Assembly: GCF_905147365.1 (NCBI RefSeq)
Contig: NC_056407.1
Location: 11,160,001 to 11,224,000 of the forward strand
DNA from: Aricia agestis
Taxonomy: Eukaryota > Arthropoda > Insecta > Lepidoptera > Lycaenidae
DNA length: 64,000 nucleotides
Reading direction: 5' to 3'
Shown here: positions 1-12,395 of the stretch, in pieces
How positions within the stretch are numbered: the stretch's first letter is position 1
Layout of the letters: every line of letters starts with the position of its first letter
Program-made: the position numbers and the translations under genes
Notes under the pieces: model-generated
What the model was told of the DNA's origin: nothing
Databases searched by the model: none
What the model saw: the letters and a program-made list of their open reading frames with translations, nothing else

Positions 1-65
1 CATGGACACTCGCAATATTAAAAGCAGGTACAGGTGCAGGTGCATTGCCGGCCATAAAAAGATTA
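1..65 (-). repeat. fragment of SINE-like family A
   Basis: The words catggacactcgca and cattgccggcc match the interior of the family-A copies at 1651, 23085, 24556 and 32962. Only a short degraded piece is present at the window edge. Confidence 0.55.
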
Positions 66-587
66 TAAGTTAAAAATAACACGTAAGCGAAGAAACAAGC
101 AATGAATAGCTCTATTATTTTGAAGATTCTGATCATGATAATTCTGATAGCTGCATCAGATATGTTACTAAACAAAACATCAAAATCTACTCATCCGCTT
201 AGGAACTGACGTATAGTCTATAGAGTAGCGTTTGAAAACACTTGAAACTTATGACTGAGTCGTAACAATTCTCGAATTTCGTCGCGAGTTTGCCTAATGT
301 ACTAAGTCAAAAATTTTCCTGATAACACAGAATAAAATTAAACCGTAAGGTGGAAACAGAAAAATACTTGTTATTCATCTATGAAACTCGTTTAACAAGG
401 TTTTAGGAACGTTTGTCCTAATTTACATAAATAAATGGAGTTTAACTCATTTCTTTCCTCTGTAACACTGTTTCTGTATTCATACCTTTCCTTTAATTTG
501 GTTTGAACCGTTTCAACAAAAAAATAATTAAGGGAATTATACTTAGTAGTGCTTTAGTAATCGTTTGGTATAATATATCGTTTGTAG

Positions 588-679
588 CGTTAAAATTAGA
601 TGACGTGAAGCCCCAACTGACGAAGCAAGAGGACACGAAGCCGAGCCAAGCGGAAATAGCGGCGGCGGCGGCGCAGGCG

Positions 680-717
<38 letters not shown>

Positions 718-2501
718 TACGCACCAGCAGCCGATTCAGGTCTGCCAGGTACCTGGACACAACTTTACGGTAAATCCCCAAAGACATCAGCGCATGGATA
801 CATCGATGTTCCTAGAGACTTTAGTCAGAAGTTACTAGAGCATGTTCTTCTTACTGGTATTGAAAGTTTTTCAGTTTTGTCAGTTTATTTCTATTCGTTT
901 CTATTGATTGTAGGTTAAAGTTTCTTTTAGGTTCTAAAATTATTAGATCTATATGCATGATCTGCGTTTGACTGCGCATTGCTATATTCGATATTAAAAA
1001 AATTATAGACGATTTTGTTTGCGTTGTGATGTCTTGTTAGCAAATTATTAGGAAAACCAAATTTTCAAATTTTTTTACCAATAAGTTCTGGATTAACAAA
1101 AATATTCTTACTCCCTTCATCTGTTATCTTACCAGGTAATATTACCCGTTATGATGTTAATATTCATCACGACCTGTGCTCATCGCTTTAGTCTAGTTAT
1201 TTTCCAAGCCTCTTCGAAACAAGTATTTCCTTTTTTTCCGTGAACCTGGGAGCACAACAATATCCCAGTCAAGTATCGAGCAAAGGCGCCAGTAGGTACC
1301 ATATTTTTCTCAAAGCCGATCGTGCTTTTATATTTCACCCTCTTATATCTTTGATGTGGGTTAACCCACATCATTTATTACACATTTAGAAGCTTCTAGA
1401 TGTTCCAAAATATTCCAGAACACGAACCTGGTGCACACGAGTGCGACGACAGCAGCAGTCGCGGCTGCTACAGCCGGTATGGTGGTGTCGTGGTCGTGCG
1501 AGCTGTGCGGTCGACTGTTCGCTACCAGGGAGGAGTGGACGGCGCACGCCAAATCACACCTACCCGACACCAAGCTGCTCCAGGATAAGATGCAGCAGGC
1601 GACACAGCATCAGGTAAAATGTTTGAAGAATGCTACAGGCTCTTTTTTCTATGAAATAAGGGGGCAAACGAGCAAACGGGTCACCTGATGGAAAGCAACT
1701 CCCATGGACACTCGCAGCGTCAGAAGAGCTGCAAGTGCGTTGCCGGCCTTTTAAGAGGGCATAGGGTAATAGGAGAGTGTAGGGAAGGGGAGGGTAGGGA
1801 AGGGAACGGGGAAAGGGATTGGGCCTCCGGTAAACTCACTCACTCGGCGAAACACAGCGCAAGCGCTGTTTCACGCCGGTTTTCTGTGAGACCGTGGTAT
1901 TTCTCCGGTCGAACCGGCCCATTCGTGCCGAAGCATGGCTCTCCCACGTATGAATCTTGGTATATATTTCTCTAGTCTTTAGATATAATATTGTAAGAAA
2001 AGTCATTTATTACTATAAGTAAAGTGTCTCAGTTTTAAAATATATTTTCATACAAACCAAAGAGTTATATTTGTAGAAAACTATAACTTGTTGATATAGT
2101 AAAACTCTACATTTTGTGTTGTTTTACGAAAGTTTTGTTTGCAGCAGCAGCAGGAGAAAGTGCATCTGACGAATCAGGAAAAACTGCAGCTGCTGCATCA
2201 CCACAACCAGAACCAGCAGATACTGAACGGGCACGGGTTAGCGACGGCGTCGGTGTCGACTGCCACGGTGGTCAACGAGGGCAGCACGGGCACGTACTTC
2301 ACGCACGGGCACACGCACTACGCGCCCGAGCGGCAACACACGCACGCTCACCATCTGTGCCTTATGTGCCGGCAGGAGTTCGCCGGTAAAGCGGAGTTCA
2401 TGTTCCACGTTCGAGGACACTTTGAGGGGAAAGTGAGCGATATAGCGGCAGCGGACGTCCTCGCTCGCTCCCTCGTGGACAACTCCGGACTGTGCACCTG
2501 A
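588..2501 (+). CDS. C2H2 zinc-finger protein, C-terminal three exons (5' part outside window)
   Basis: Three exons join without breaking frame: 588-748, 1419-1613 and 2145-2501, with the TGA at 2499-2501. The first ends at CAG|GTACCT, the second runs from TTCCAG to CAG|GTAAAA, and the third follows TTTGCAG; the two internal junctions are both phase 0. The acceptor at 587 is the least certain boundary. Exon 1 encodes an Ala run followed by about a dozen Gln. Exon 2 encodes a finger of form C-x2-C-x12-H-x3-H (CELCGRLF...HAKSH) and exon 3 a second one (CLMCRQEF...HVRGH), with Gln/His-rich linkers. This suggests a nuclear DNA- or RNA-binding protein; the family is not recognised. About 237 residues lie in the window. 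A candidate poly(A) signal AATAAA is at 2790-2795. Upstream exons must lie off the left edge because there is no credible start codon here. Confidence 0.75.
1651..1948 (-). repeat. SINE-like family A copy in the last intron of the zinc-finger gene
   Basis: About 300 bp matching the copies at 23085, 24556 and 32962. It runs from ggggcaaacgagcaaacggg through a G-rich gggagggtaggg tract to gcatggctctcccacg. Other copies have a poly(T) at the left end, so read on the minus strand the family has an A-tail, as a retroposon would. Confidence 0.75.
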
Positions 2502-2795
2502 GCCCCGCCTCAAGCCGCGTACGAAACCTGCGGGAAAATGATGCAAGATGACACCATCATGCTGAAGTTTCAGTGAGCGATTAGTGTAGAAGAAGAGTAT
2601 TTTTCGAAAAATTAGGCGCTTAACCTACGTACCTTAAAACTGCCTTGTTGGAAAAGGTGTTTTTCTACCAGATGTATCGTCATGTTAATATAGGGCGGAT
2701 TGATAAATTGAACACAATTCTGCTGTTTAAAAATAGAGAGCTAAAATAAGGTAAAGTTTGCGGAAACAAAACTAAATAGCTTGTTAACTAATAAA

Positions 2796-5576
2796 CTATA
2801 AATTGATGCGCTACAAACTCGAGGGGAAAAGGGAAAATTGCTGCAGTTGCGAAACCATGATTGCTTGTGTATTCATATTGTGTGCTTCATATCCAAAAAA
2901 TTTCGTATCAAACTTCCGAAAATATAAAATAGAATTTTTAAGTAACACGTGATAAAAGATTTAAGTATTTTTAATAGAGCCCAAATTTTTCCCGGCTTAC
3001 CACAAATAAATTTATTGTTTTTATTTAAGTAAGTATTTGATTTTCCTAATAATGGCTTGCTACACAATGTTGTACAATAATAGTAGATTGTGTTTTTTCT
3101 TTGCAGTCGGTGAATGATACATAAACGAGCAGAACAATTCTAGATGTGAATTTAAAGTTATTAAATCAACAAATTAAACTAAAAATAAAGCAAGCATAAT
3201 TTTTATTACCTAAACATTAGGTTTATAGACAAAATGGCCGATTTTAAACGCTTTTAAATCCTAGGGTATTTCTAAATCGAATCCGTAACTGTTATACCTA
3301 AACGCGTGTAAATATTTAAGGTGTCCTCCAAGAGGGTGAAAGGTCCACATAAACTTTGTTTACATTTGTAAAAATCGATAGAATATTGTTAAGTCCCGCT
3401 ACACTAGTAAGGATTAGTCGTAGCGATGAAACTGTGCAGATTTCTGAACAAAATTACTTGTAACTTTCCCGTTTCATTAAATTTTTTTTCAAAACATGCG
3501 GCCTTTTCACGTTGGCTCATGATGAACCAATACAAGTGACTGGGAATGTAAGGATATTTGTTAATGATTGACAATAAATAAGTAATTATTATCGACGTCG
3601 ACTGTGGATACTTAAAGGATAAAGCTTTGCAAGAATTATTAATTTGAATTTGAAAAAATAATGTTAGCAATCATGATTCATGGTCCAACGAGAGAGAGGG
3701 GCCTTTGTGATCGAACTGCACAGATCCATCACAGCATCATCCACACCGAAACATTACTTGTGTAGCGGAAATGCAATATGTATTTTAATGTAAAATCAAA
3801 AGTAGATGTAAAAATTAAATGTAAGTTTTCTAGTCGTTTTTTAAAAACGTTGTACAGTATCTGGTCAGTATAAGTCAATGGATGAGTGGTCGTCTAGTCA
3901 TTAGTTTTAAGAAATGAGCTGGTATCAAATTACGCAGCGAAAAGTCTAGGATAAGTATATAATTATACTAATATTTAAGCGGAACTTATTTTATATATTT
4001 TGCCGAAAACATCGACTGTTACCATAATAAGGTTTTGTTACTTGCTCGATAGCCAAAAACAAATTAAAGCAGTACTTAAGGGATTTATTATTAAAAAGTA
4101 CATTACTGACCAAAAAGGTAGCAGCGATCAATTTAAGTCCTGCTTAAAACACGTTTCCAACCTACAATAATTTGAGAATTAACTTATACTTAGGTGTTTG
4201 CTGGTTACAAAAAAATCTTGAACCATAAGTACCATTAGAATATTGTTCAATAAAGTTTAAAGCCTTTTAAGCATATGAGATGTCTTTTCTGAAGGATTTA
4301 AGCGTGGTTTATAAGTTATTTCGAATACGTTTGGGATGGTGTAGTTGTAAGGCAGTCTACGTATAATTCTAATCAATAATAAGTTTACTTATAATATAAG
4401 ATAGAGAACAAAGTTCTTTATCGTCTATGTTAAAAAAATTACCTCTATAATATTACATACTTAACTAACAATCAGTTTAGACAGCGTTTTGTTTGTTAAA
4501 TACTTTGACTTTCAACTTTTTGTTGCGTAATCTTGCCTTCTATGTTTTATTCTCGATTGAACTTGGCTCTAATTTTTACTTTTATGTTTTTGAAACGATT
4601 AGAATTATACATAGATTAAGGGTTTGCGTGGAGCGAAACAGAGCACGATGGAAGTTACAAATTTGAGTAGGTATAGGTTTGTGTAAGAAAAGGTTTGTTA
4701 AGATTGCATGATGCACATAGGTGGGACATAAATGCAATACACATAGTTTTTACTATAATAGGGCAAAGCCTGGATATAATATAATGTACAAATATAATTT
4801 TAATTTATAGTTTTTATGTGAATGAATTTTAAAATTGGGTATATTGAAGTTTTTTACGAAAAATATGATAAAACGAACATTTTTAAACTAAGTTATTACA
4901 GTTAAATAAAACTGACTGATGAAGTTTTGTTTTGAGTTGAGAGAAAAGTTGTCATCAAATCGTAATATAAATCGTCTAATAGTCTTAGCTTGGTCCCCTT
5001 ATTATTTTAGCTGGTGAATACCGATGGTAACTTGCAAGCAAGAACTTGGCTAGCATGCAGCCTCTCATATTTTACTACACTTCGTACTTAATTATTTCTG
5101 TCCATTTTAATTCTAATATATATAAATTACTACCATATAATAAATATAATTAAAATATATTAATTTTATATAATATTATGTTCTTAATTCAATATAGCAC
5201 AAATGATATCCGTGAAGTTAAATACTAATAATAATTTGTAAAATAGAAAACTCTATTATTCCAAAACCAAAGCTAATAGATGTGAAACTCATTATAATAT
5301 ATTTTTTAGTTTTTTGCAGAACAAAATATGCGCTTAGCTTTTTAGCTTATTGTTTATAATTAGCTTACTGACGATAAATAGATAATAATGTACTTATAAG
5401 GAATGGAATTGGCTTTCGAATTGATCTCATAACTAGTCATGTTGTTTAATATAATATAGAGTTAGTTTTGTATGTGTTGAGTGCTTCAACTAATTATAAT
5501 AGTGTATGAAATTGTTTAACAACTACATGGCGTAAATACTTTAAATCGCATCACACACAACTAGATATATAATATT
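2796..5576. other. AT-rich non-coding stretch downstream of the zinc-finger gene
   Basis: Stop codons are dense in all frames. I see no splice-bounded coding segment, tandem repeat or clear element. The first part may be alternative 3' UTR of the zinc-finger gene. Confidence 0.5.
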
Positions 5577-5580
5577 ACAA

Positions 5581-5634
5581 TAACATTGTATCTTAGGATA
5601 CCTTAGGGTATCCTTATCCTAAGATACAATGTTA
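5581..5634. repeat. perfect 20-bp-arm palindrome
   Basis: Arm 5581-5600 (taacattgtatcttaggata) is the exact reverse complement of 5615-5634, with 14 bases between. The inner bases AGGATACC-ttag-GGTATCCT can form a competing hairpin. Confidence 0.85.
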
Positions 5635-5884
5635 TCATAATATCACATCCCACTTTTCGTGGGACTGATAGTACAATCGTGCGTTATTGAATTTCATATT
5701 ATTTTAACCGACTTCTTGTATAAGGTATGCAAATGCACTTTTGCAAACAGTTTTTTTATATTTTTCTAATACAATTTGTCACCAATTAGGTATTGGACGT
5801 ATGCGGTCCTAATTACCTTAAAATGAAGAAAATATTTTATTAATTTTAACATTATCTTCACCTAGTGTGAGAGTTTATACAAAA

Positions 5885-6107
5885 CGAGCTTTTGCCCGCG
5901 GCTTCGCTCGCGTTAAGAAGTATTATTATATACAAACTTTCATCCCCTATTTGAACCCCTTGGGGTTAGAATTTATCAAAATCCTTTCTTAGCGGATGCC
6001 TACGTCATAACATCTACCTGCATGCCAAATTTCAGCCCGATCCGTCCAGTGGTTTGGGCTGTGCGTTGATAGATCACTATGTCAATCAGTCAGTCAGGCA
6101 CCTTCGA

Positions 6108-6110
<3 letters not shown>
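5885..6110 (+). repeat. retroelement 3' tail ending in a (TA)n tract
   Basis: It starts with the lepidopteran tail motif ttgcccgcggcttcgctcgcg and continues through gccaaatttcagcccgatccgtccagtggtttgg and cagtcagtcaggcacc directly into a TA microsatellite. This is the usual 3' end of an RTE-like LINE family as I remember it; the family name is unverified. Confidence 0.55.

Positions 6111-6187
<77 letters not shown>
6111..6187. repeat. (TA)n microsatellite
   Basis: About 77 bp of uninterrupted TA. The Ile-Tyr reading frame across it is an artefact of the repeat. Confidence 0.95.
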
Positions 6188-6189
<2 letters not shown>

Positions 6190-6843
6190 TGTTTAGCTGA
6201 CCTTATTAGTGTATATCACGCCAAAAGGTTTTGTATAATGTTGCCATTTGCCAAGATGAGATCGTAATATACCATATACATTATTGATTATGCACATTCT
6301 ATACACATTTGTACAATGTATCAAATTAAGAACCAAACTTTTAGCATTTCAGATACAAGACCTATAATAAGTTACCCAATGACACCAATTGTGAAATGTC
6401 TTGTTAAGTCAAAGGTTCGATTCTTTTGAAGTTATAAAAAATTCACAGTAATTCCTAAAAAAGTGTACTTATATTATTAGTACTGTGAAACATGAATTTC
6501 CACCAATAATGCGTTAATAAGGATAAGTCTAATTTACACAACGCAACAGTAATTAAATAATAGGAAATGCAGAGTCATCAAAATATGATTAGATATACAG
6601 ATTTATAGACTTAATAATATTGTAATTAAATTAAATTCATCTTATGAACTTAAACTTAAATTTAGGTACCTACCTACACAATGAATATAGCTTACAGCAA
6701 TGATGAAATACTCAAACCAGATATGTTACTACCGCGCGCGTTGTGAAGCTTCAAATACGGCCCAATTGGGCCGTCTGTTGTTTAGTCTGCATCGAGCGCA
6801 GTCACGAATGTGCCGCGTCTTGTCTTACCTCAATAAATTGAAA

Positions 6844-6927
6844 ATGACGTCGTGCGTGTATCGAAAATGTACCAATTATGACTCGAAAGTAAACAAAACA
6901 CATGGAATCTCTTACCACATGTCTTGA
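6844..6927 (+). pseudogene. N-terminal fragment of a THAP-type zinc finger
   Basis: An ATG opens a 27-codon frame whose start, MTSCVYRKC followed by N and later HGISYHM, has the C-x4-C opening and the basic/aromatic order of a THAP domain. A stop then intervenes and the second zinc-ligand pair is absent. THAP domains occur in P-element-type transposases and in host factors; which of these this was cannot be told. Fragment only. Confidence 0.4.
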
Positions 6928-7422
6928 TTGCAATAAATACCTCGATTATTTACATTTTCAATTATTTTTTCGAACAATCTGGAAAAAATCGAATTTTCGT
7001 CATAGCTCAGGCGAAGAAAGAGACAGCGATACAATTCGACGTTTAAAAATAGAACTGTCTCTTTTACGTAAATGGTTTTTCGTATGTTTTGTTTCACTCA
7101 TCTGTCGAATTTGTCAATGTCTGCAATTTTGAATTTGAAAATTGTTCGGAAGAGATTTAAGCCGGAAAATAGTATGGACGTAACATACCTGTTTAAGTAC
7201 AATATCATCGGCTTACAGTATACAACTCTACAAATAACAATGTTACGTCCATGTCTATCAAGGGAATTTTAAAACGTATCAGACTATGACAAACATTCCT
7301 ACAATATCTATACATAATTTTATACAACTATACACTCGATAGTTTATACTGCGTCCCACACAAAACTGCGAATTCCCATCACATCGTATCGCAATGTCAT
7401 TTTTATTATGAGTTTCGTCCAG

Positions 7423-7650
7423 TAGCTATGTCCCCACAGTGCACTTTCATCTTCAATTTTCGTCATCAATTTTCATATTGGCGCATTCAATAATTGAATG
7501 CGTCAAGGAACGCAACGCCAATATTGTCATTTTTGAAGTTTTGGATATAGTCAGAGGGTATGCGTCGCGGGCATGCCTCACGTTCGCTGTTGACTGCGCT
7601 ATAACGCATGCCCTTGACGAACAGAAAAAGGCACAGTGTGGACAAAGCTA
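7423..7650. mobile_element. MITE with imperfect terminal inverted repeats
   Basis: Left end tagctatgtccccacagtgc pairs with right end gcacagtgtggacaaagcta across about 228 bp. There is no coding capacity. The superfamily is unclear. Confidence 0.6.
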
Positions 7651-7704
7651 TTGAGTTATAAGTATGTACTTATGGTACTACGTACGTAGTACTTATAACT
7701 CAAT
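7651..7704. repeat. hairpin directly abutting the MITE
   Basis: The arm attgagttataagta is repeated in inverse orientation as tacttataactcaat, with a smaller tacgtacgta palindrome in the loop. Confidence 0.7.
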
Positions 7705-8334
7705 GGATTCGTCTTAAATTTTTGCGACGCAATGTGAATTCACAGTTATGTTTGGCAGCTGCTGTCCAGTCAGTGTTTTAAGAATTTATTATTATATAAT
7801 ATAATAATTATATTAAGTGGCATGGTATTTTTCCGTCACATTATTTTGTTCTTTAGAGGCTTCTAAACATAATAAACAAGAGAATAAACCTTAAGTATAC
7901 GGCTATAATAAGTTTACGAAAGTGAAACAAAAAGTAAATTCTATGGCAATTTTCTACCCTTGTATTAATAAGGCCAAAACTAAATTAGGTATTTAAAAAA
8001 TAATTATTATTATCGACATACTGCCAACATTGAAAATATTAGATATAGTATATTAATAAAGCATAATATTATGTATCTAACTGTAAATTATATTATATTG
8101 GTAGGTAATTATCATTAAAATAAGTAAAAATATAGAGATATAATTTTGCAGTAAGGTCATAAGAGTTTCAACGTGCGAACTTAAAATAAATATTCAGATT
8201 GTTTCAACCTGGTTGTTTTTTCAACGGTACTTTAACCTAATAAATTATTTCAACACAAAAATAAAAAAATACTTATTACAGCATAACATTGAAAAAAAAG
8301 TGAGTTGCAAAATATACGTCTCGATAATTGCTGT

Positions 8335-8760
8335 TGTTTTTTACCGACTTCCAAAAAGGAGGTTATACGTTCGGCTGGATGTATCTTTTTTTTTTGTATG
8401 TTCAACGATAACTCAGCCGTTTGTGATCCGATTTTCAAAATTCTTTTTGTGTTGTATAGGGTTTAACTCAAATTTGGTACCATGTTCACAAAAGTGGTCA
8501 TCTGATGATGGGATCCTGGAGGAATCGAGGGGACTCCTTAAAATTTGTATGGAAACATATTGTGATTTCAATTTTTCCTGAAGCATTCGAGGTAAATGCT
8601 ACCAAAAAGTAAGATTTCGCATCATCCGAAGGTACCCTACAGAACTTTTAAATCCTTATAGATACGGGTTCGGGGATTTCGGCGTTGTTTAAAGAACTGA
8701 AAGCATAAGCCAACACATCAATTTATTTGATCATCATCATCATAATCACATTATGACCCA
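8335..8760. repeat. copy of the AACCGACTT interspersed family (family B)
   Basis: It starts at ttaccgacttccaaaaaggagg and shares with 24405-25090, 14640-15390 and the arms of the 57783-60913 foldback the words gttatacgttcg, gtggtcatctgatgatgggatcc and aatcgaggggactcc. The same orientation as the left foldback arm. Confidence 0.65.
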
Positions 8761-9245
8761 AATATTGATGCTTTTCGTGATATTTTCCATCCAAGCAGAT
8801 GTTTTTGGTGATTATTTCGCTGTTTGTAGACCGATTTTCAAAATTATTGTGTTGTTGTATAGGATATAATCTTGATTTTGTATAATAATTACGAAAGTGG
8901 TGAGCTGATGATGGGATCTATGAGCAATCGAGGGAAATCCTTGAAATTTATCAAAAGACTCATAGTGGTTAAAATGTTGTTTCTAGTACCTAACTTAAAC
9001 ATATGTTACGAATAAGAGAAAGTTTATACGAAGATGTCTCTTGGTCCAAAGGCACTGAACAGAACTCGAAAGTTAAACCTTTAAAGATAAAAGTTTTTAA
9101 ATTGCAGCATCGCTTGGATAACTGCAAGCATTTACCACAATTTCGCTTACAGTAACATAATGTGAATAGTTAACATTCGTAGTGGTTAATTTACGCATAA
9201 AGCCTTATCTTGTAGATAACTAAAAAGAGTGAAATTATTATTTTT

Positions 9246-9621
9246 AACAAAAAATTAAAACCGACTTCCAAGGTAAAAACAATAATAATATGAACTAAAA
9301 AGTATTAAATATCTCTTACTCTATAATAGTGCCTTTTTTAGAATTCGTCTAAATCCCAACTATTTCTGTACATACTACAGTCTTCATTACTTTGAAGTCG
9401 GTACCAGTCCCAAAAGATTCAGATATTCTGACATTGACTAAACTCACGATAAAATTAGCTGGTACCGACTTCAAAGTAATGAAGACTGTAGTATGTACAG
9501 AAATAGTTGAGATTTAGACGAATTCTAAAAAAGGCACTATTATAGAGTAAGAGTTATTTAATACTTTTTAGTTCATATTATTAGTGTTTTTACCTTGCTA
9601 GTCGGTTTAAATTTTTTGTTC
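9246..9621. mobile_element. hairpin MITE (family C, copy 1)
   Basis: Arms of roughly 160 bp, 9246-9410 and 9461-9621, are near-perfect inverted copies, e.g. actatttctgtacatactac against gtagtatgtacagaaatagt. They begin with aaaattaaaaccgacttcc. The loop is about 50 bp. A diverged second copy lies at 25481-25892. Confidence 0.85.
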
Positions 9622-9777
9622 AATTACTAATAATTACTAATAATAACATTATTGTTCAAATACTATAGAAAAACCATATGGAGAGATGTTATAAAAGTGG
9701 TTACACTATATATTTAATCGGGGCATGGCACCGCGATACCAGCAGCCGCCTCTACCAATGAATTTATGGATGTAAAG

Positions 9778-10115
9778 CGCAACCAAACGGACAACTTTGT
9801 AAACGGAAGCGAACGCGCGGTTCAGCCGCCGCTTCACATGCCCCCGTAGACAAGTGGCAAAACGCTAGCGCTACAAAATGTATAGATTTGACATTAGTAT
9901 TCGCTAGCGAAGCGATGACTTATGTCAAATCGCATACATTTTGTAGCGTTAGCGTTAGCGCTTTGCCACTTGTCTACAGGCCATGGTCACAAGCAAAACA
10001 TAATGAGTAACGAATTGTTTAAATAGCGGCGGTACCGCCGGTAACACTGAGATCATACATTTGCTTGTATTAATTCACACTTTGTAGCCGCTGAACCGCG
10101 CGTTCGGGGGAACGT
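9778..10115. repeat. outer inverted repeat carrying a nested hairpin
   Basis: gcgaacgcgcggttcagccg on the left recurs inverted as gctgaaccgcgcgttcgg on the right. The interval contains the hairpin element at 9845-9979, so this looks like one element inserted in another. Confidence 0.5.
9845..9979. mobile_element. hairpin MITE, about 135 bp
   Basis: gtagacaagtggcaaa at the left pairs with tttgccacttgtctac at the right. Internal gctacaaaatgta pairs with tacattttgtagc. Confidence 0.8.
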
Positions 10116-10549
10116 ATGTAACGTAACCTTATACATTTTGCGGCGACTGGTTGCATCTTCGTAGTGTCCCGACTCCCGTTGAAATGTGCGGTATTACACT
10201 CATTAATCAGTTATTTATCAGATCTATTTTTACTCCAAAACTTTGCTTTACTGTAACAGCTTCATTCTTCTGTTTTATCTGCACTCCTCGTTTGATAGTA
10301 AATTTCGAAATTGACCATTTAATTGTTAAGGATAGGTCATAGGAGCAATAATAATTGTATGTCACATATCGACATATCGCAAATTGTAAAATATGTTAAT
10401 ATTCAATGTATAGTCGTAGATATAATGAGCAAATGAGATGTGAATAAAAAGTCCATAGTATTTTCCTGTTTTATTACCCTGGAGATTGTTATAGAATTAC
10501 TTTTATTTTCTGCAGTTATAGAACAGAAACAGATTTAACTAGTACTACG

Positions 10550-10660
10550 AATACTCTCCCAGAGCTACCAGCTACCACTGAGAAAATTCTTAGGATTTAG
10601 GTACTTAGTACGTAGTGGTAAAGTAGCTGGTAACTGGTAGAGTATTCAGAGGCGGTAGCA
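10550..10660. repeat. imperfect inverted repeat
   Basis: gaatactctcccagagctac pairs with gtagctggtaactggtagagtattc with several mismatches, so this is a small degenerate hairpin element. Confidence 0.5.
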
Positions 10661-11082
10661 TTGATGGTAATCAACCCCAAACACATCGTTCATTTCATGA
10701 GCAGCATTGAGCTTATAGAATTAATGAATGAGTCACAACTCAATATAATTATTATATTCTGTATGCAGTAGTGACGTCAGACGACTTCACGTTTCCTGCA
10801 TCACAAAAATTATAATTTTAAAAAGGGAATGCTAACTGACCTACAGATTAAACACCTTTCAAATTCCGTCCATTTATTAACTTTCAAATTATAGGGTGTA
10901 TTACTGCAGTTTATAAAAGTGAAATTGTTATGAAATGGATATAAGGAATAAAAAGTGATATCGCGTGACCATCGAAATAATAACCCCCACACCGGCTTCG
11001 GTGACGGTGGCCAGTTTCATTGAAACCAGGCCATTTACGCAGGAGTAATTTTAGTACCCAAGTGTGTGCTCTCTATTCCTTT

Positions 11083-11232
11083 AGCCCGGGCGCGCACTAG
11101 CGGCCAAGCCGCAGCGGCCAGGTCACGACGGCCATCGAGAAAGATACCTTAGTGTGAAACCGCCATGGACGGTAGACCACGCGCACCTGGCCGCACACGA
11201 TACTTTCGATGGCCGCCGCGACCTGGCCGCTA
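11083..11232. mobile_element. GC-rich palindromic MITE adjoining a SINE body
   Basis: The left end agcccgggcgcgcactagcg pairs with the right end cgctagtgcgctattgggct, and ggccatcgagaaag with ctttcgatggcc. It abuts the tail of the minus-strand SINE and is much richer in G+C than its surroundings. Confidence 0.7.
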
Positions 11233-11448
11233 GTGCGCTATTGGGCTAACTCTCATAACCCAGTGGGCGGAGGACCGACCCGACTGGCGAGAGATCAGAC
11301 GCAGGGCCGACTTTTTCCATGTCCATCCGACGCAATCAAGTGATCAGCCTGCATTGTCTTAACCAAACTTGGAAATGATATGCGGGAATCGAACGCACGA
11401 CCTCCGAGTCAAGAGCCACGCTCTCAACCACTGGACCACGGAGGAGTC
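11233..11448 (-). repeat. tRNA-derived SINE
   Basis: Read on the minus strand, 11448 to about 11377 resembles a tRNA: TCCTCCGTGGTCCAGTGGTT contains an A-box (TGGTCCAGTGG), followed by a B-box-like CGTTCGATTCCC. The acceptor and anticodon stems do not pair well and no CCA or terminator follows, so this is a SINE head, not a functional tRNA gene. The downstream body (caagtttggttaagacaatgcaggctgatcac) is one I associate with lepidopteran SINE/LINE tails. Confidence 0.6.
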
Positions 11449-11772
11449 GACCATCGAAAACACCTTCCGTGAGTCGCAACATTGAACACTGACATACCGA
11501 ACCAAAAACCTCCATAAAAGAAATCAAGTAGGCCTTCGGTCAATGATAATGCATAAAACCTTAAATGTTGCTGACGTATGAAGGGAAAACCCTACCAGAA
11601 ACCTAGTGACATTGTTCAAACATATTTTGTGCAATCAAAAGAAATTACGTAGTCAAATTTTAAGTAAAAACCAACACGATAAGAAAATTGTGAAAACAAA
11701 TAGACGCCTCAGTAAGGTTTAAATTCTGTAGATATTTATATTTTGTCGCAATAGTTAGTTAAGTACTAAGAA

Positions 11773-12175
11773 GTTATAAATTATAAGCAAAAAACTTTTT
11801 GAAAAAATGCTTTTATTTAAATACTCTAAAAAGAAGAAAATAAACCCCTTAAAAATTCTAACTATTAAGTTATAATCTCAATATATTATACAATTTGCAT
11901 GATAATAAAAGCTTGTCGCGTGATCTGTAAATAATAAACTAGTAAATGCCAAAAATAACTGAGTAAACTGATATTATATTTTTTATTTTATTAAAGTGAT
12001 TAAATATTAACAGATTGTTAAGTCTCGCGACAAGCTTTTATTATAAGTAATGCAAATTGTATAATATATTGAGGTTATAACTTAATAGTTAGAATTTTTA
12101 AGGGGTTTATTTTCTTCTTTTTAGAGTATTTAAATAAAAGCTTTTTTTCAAAAAGTTTTTTGCTTATAATTTATT
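11773..12175. mobile_element. hairpin MITE with 150-bp arms
   Basis: Left arm 11773-11920 and right arm 12026-12175 are inverted copies, e.g. ctaactattaagttataa and ttataacttaatagttag, separated by about 105 bp. There is no reading frame. Confidence 0.85.
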
Positions 12176-12395
12176 TTTTGTTTTTTAGTTAAATCTCTGA
12201 CTAGATTTCTTAAGTCTGCTTGATTATACTTAGTTAGTTCTGTTTCAATAATTTGTGAAGATCTGATTAACATAATTTAAGTCTTTAATGAATCGTACTT
12301 AATTTTACGACTAAAAATTAAATAGGTACTTATTAGAAATGACCGGATTCAACCAGGCATTTTCTAATGCCCGGCTGGTTTTGATTTAACATAAC

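Noticed and set aside
2114..2546. Frames overlapping the last zinc-finger exon on both strands
   Set aside because: The frame with the C2H2 finger and phase-matched acceptor is the real one; the others lack motifs.
6079..6267. Ile-Tyr repeat open frame (also 13464-13673)
   Set aside because: Direct translation of a (TA)n microsatellite.
11377..11448. tRNA gene on the minus strand
   Set aside because: A- and B-box-like words exist but stems do not pair and a SINE body follows.
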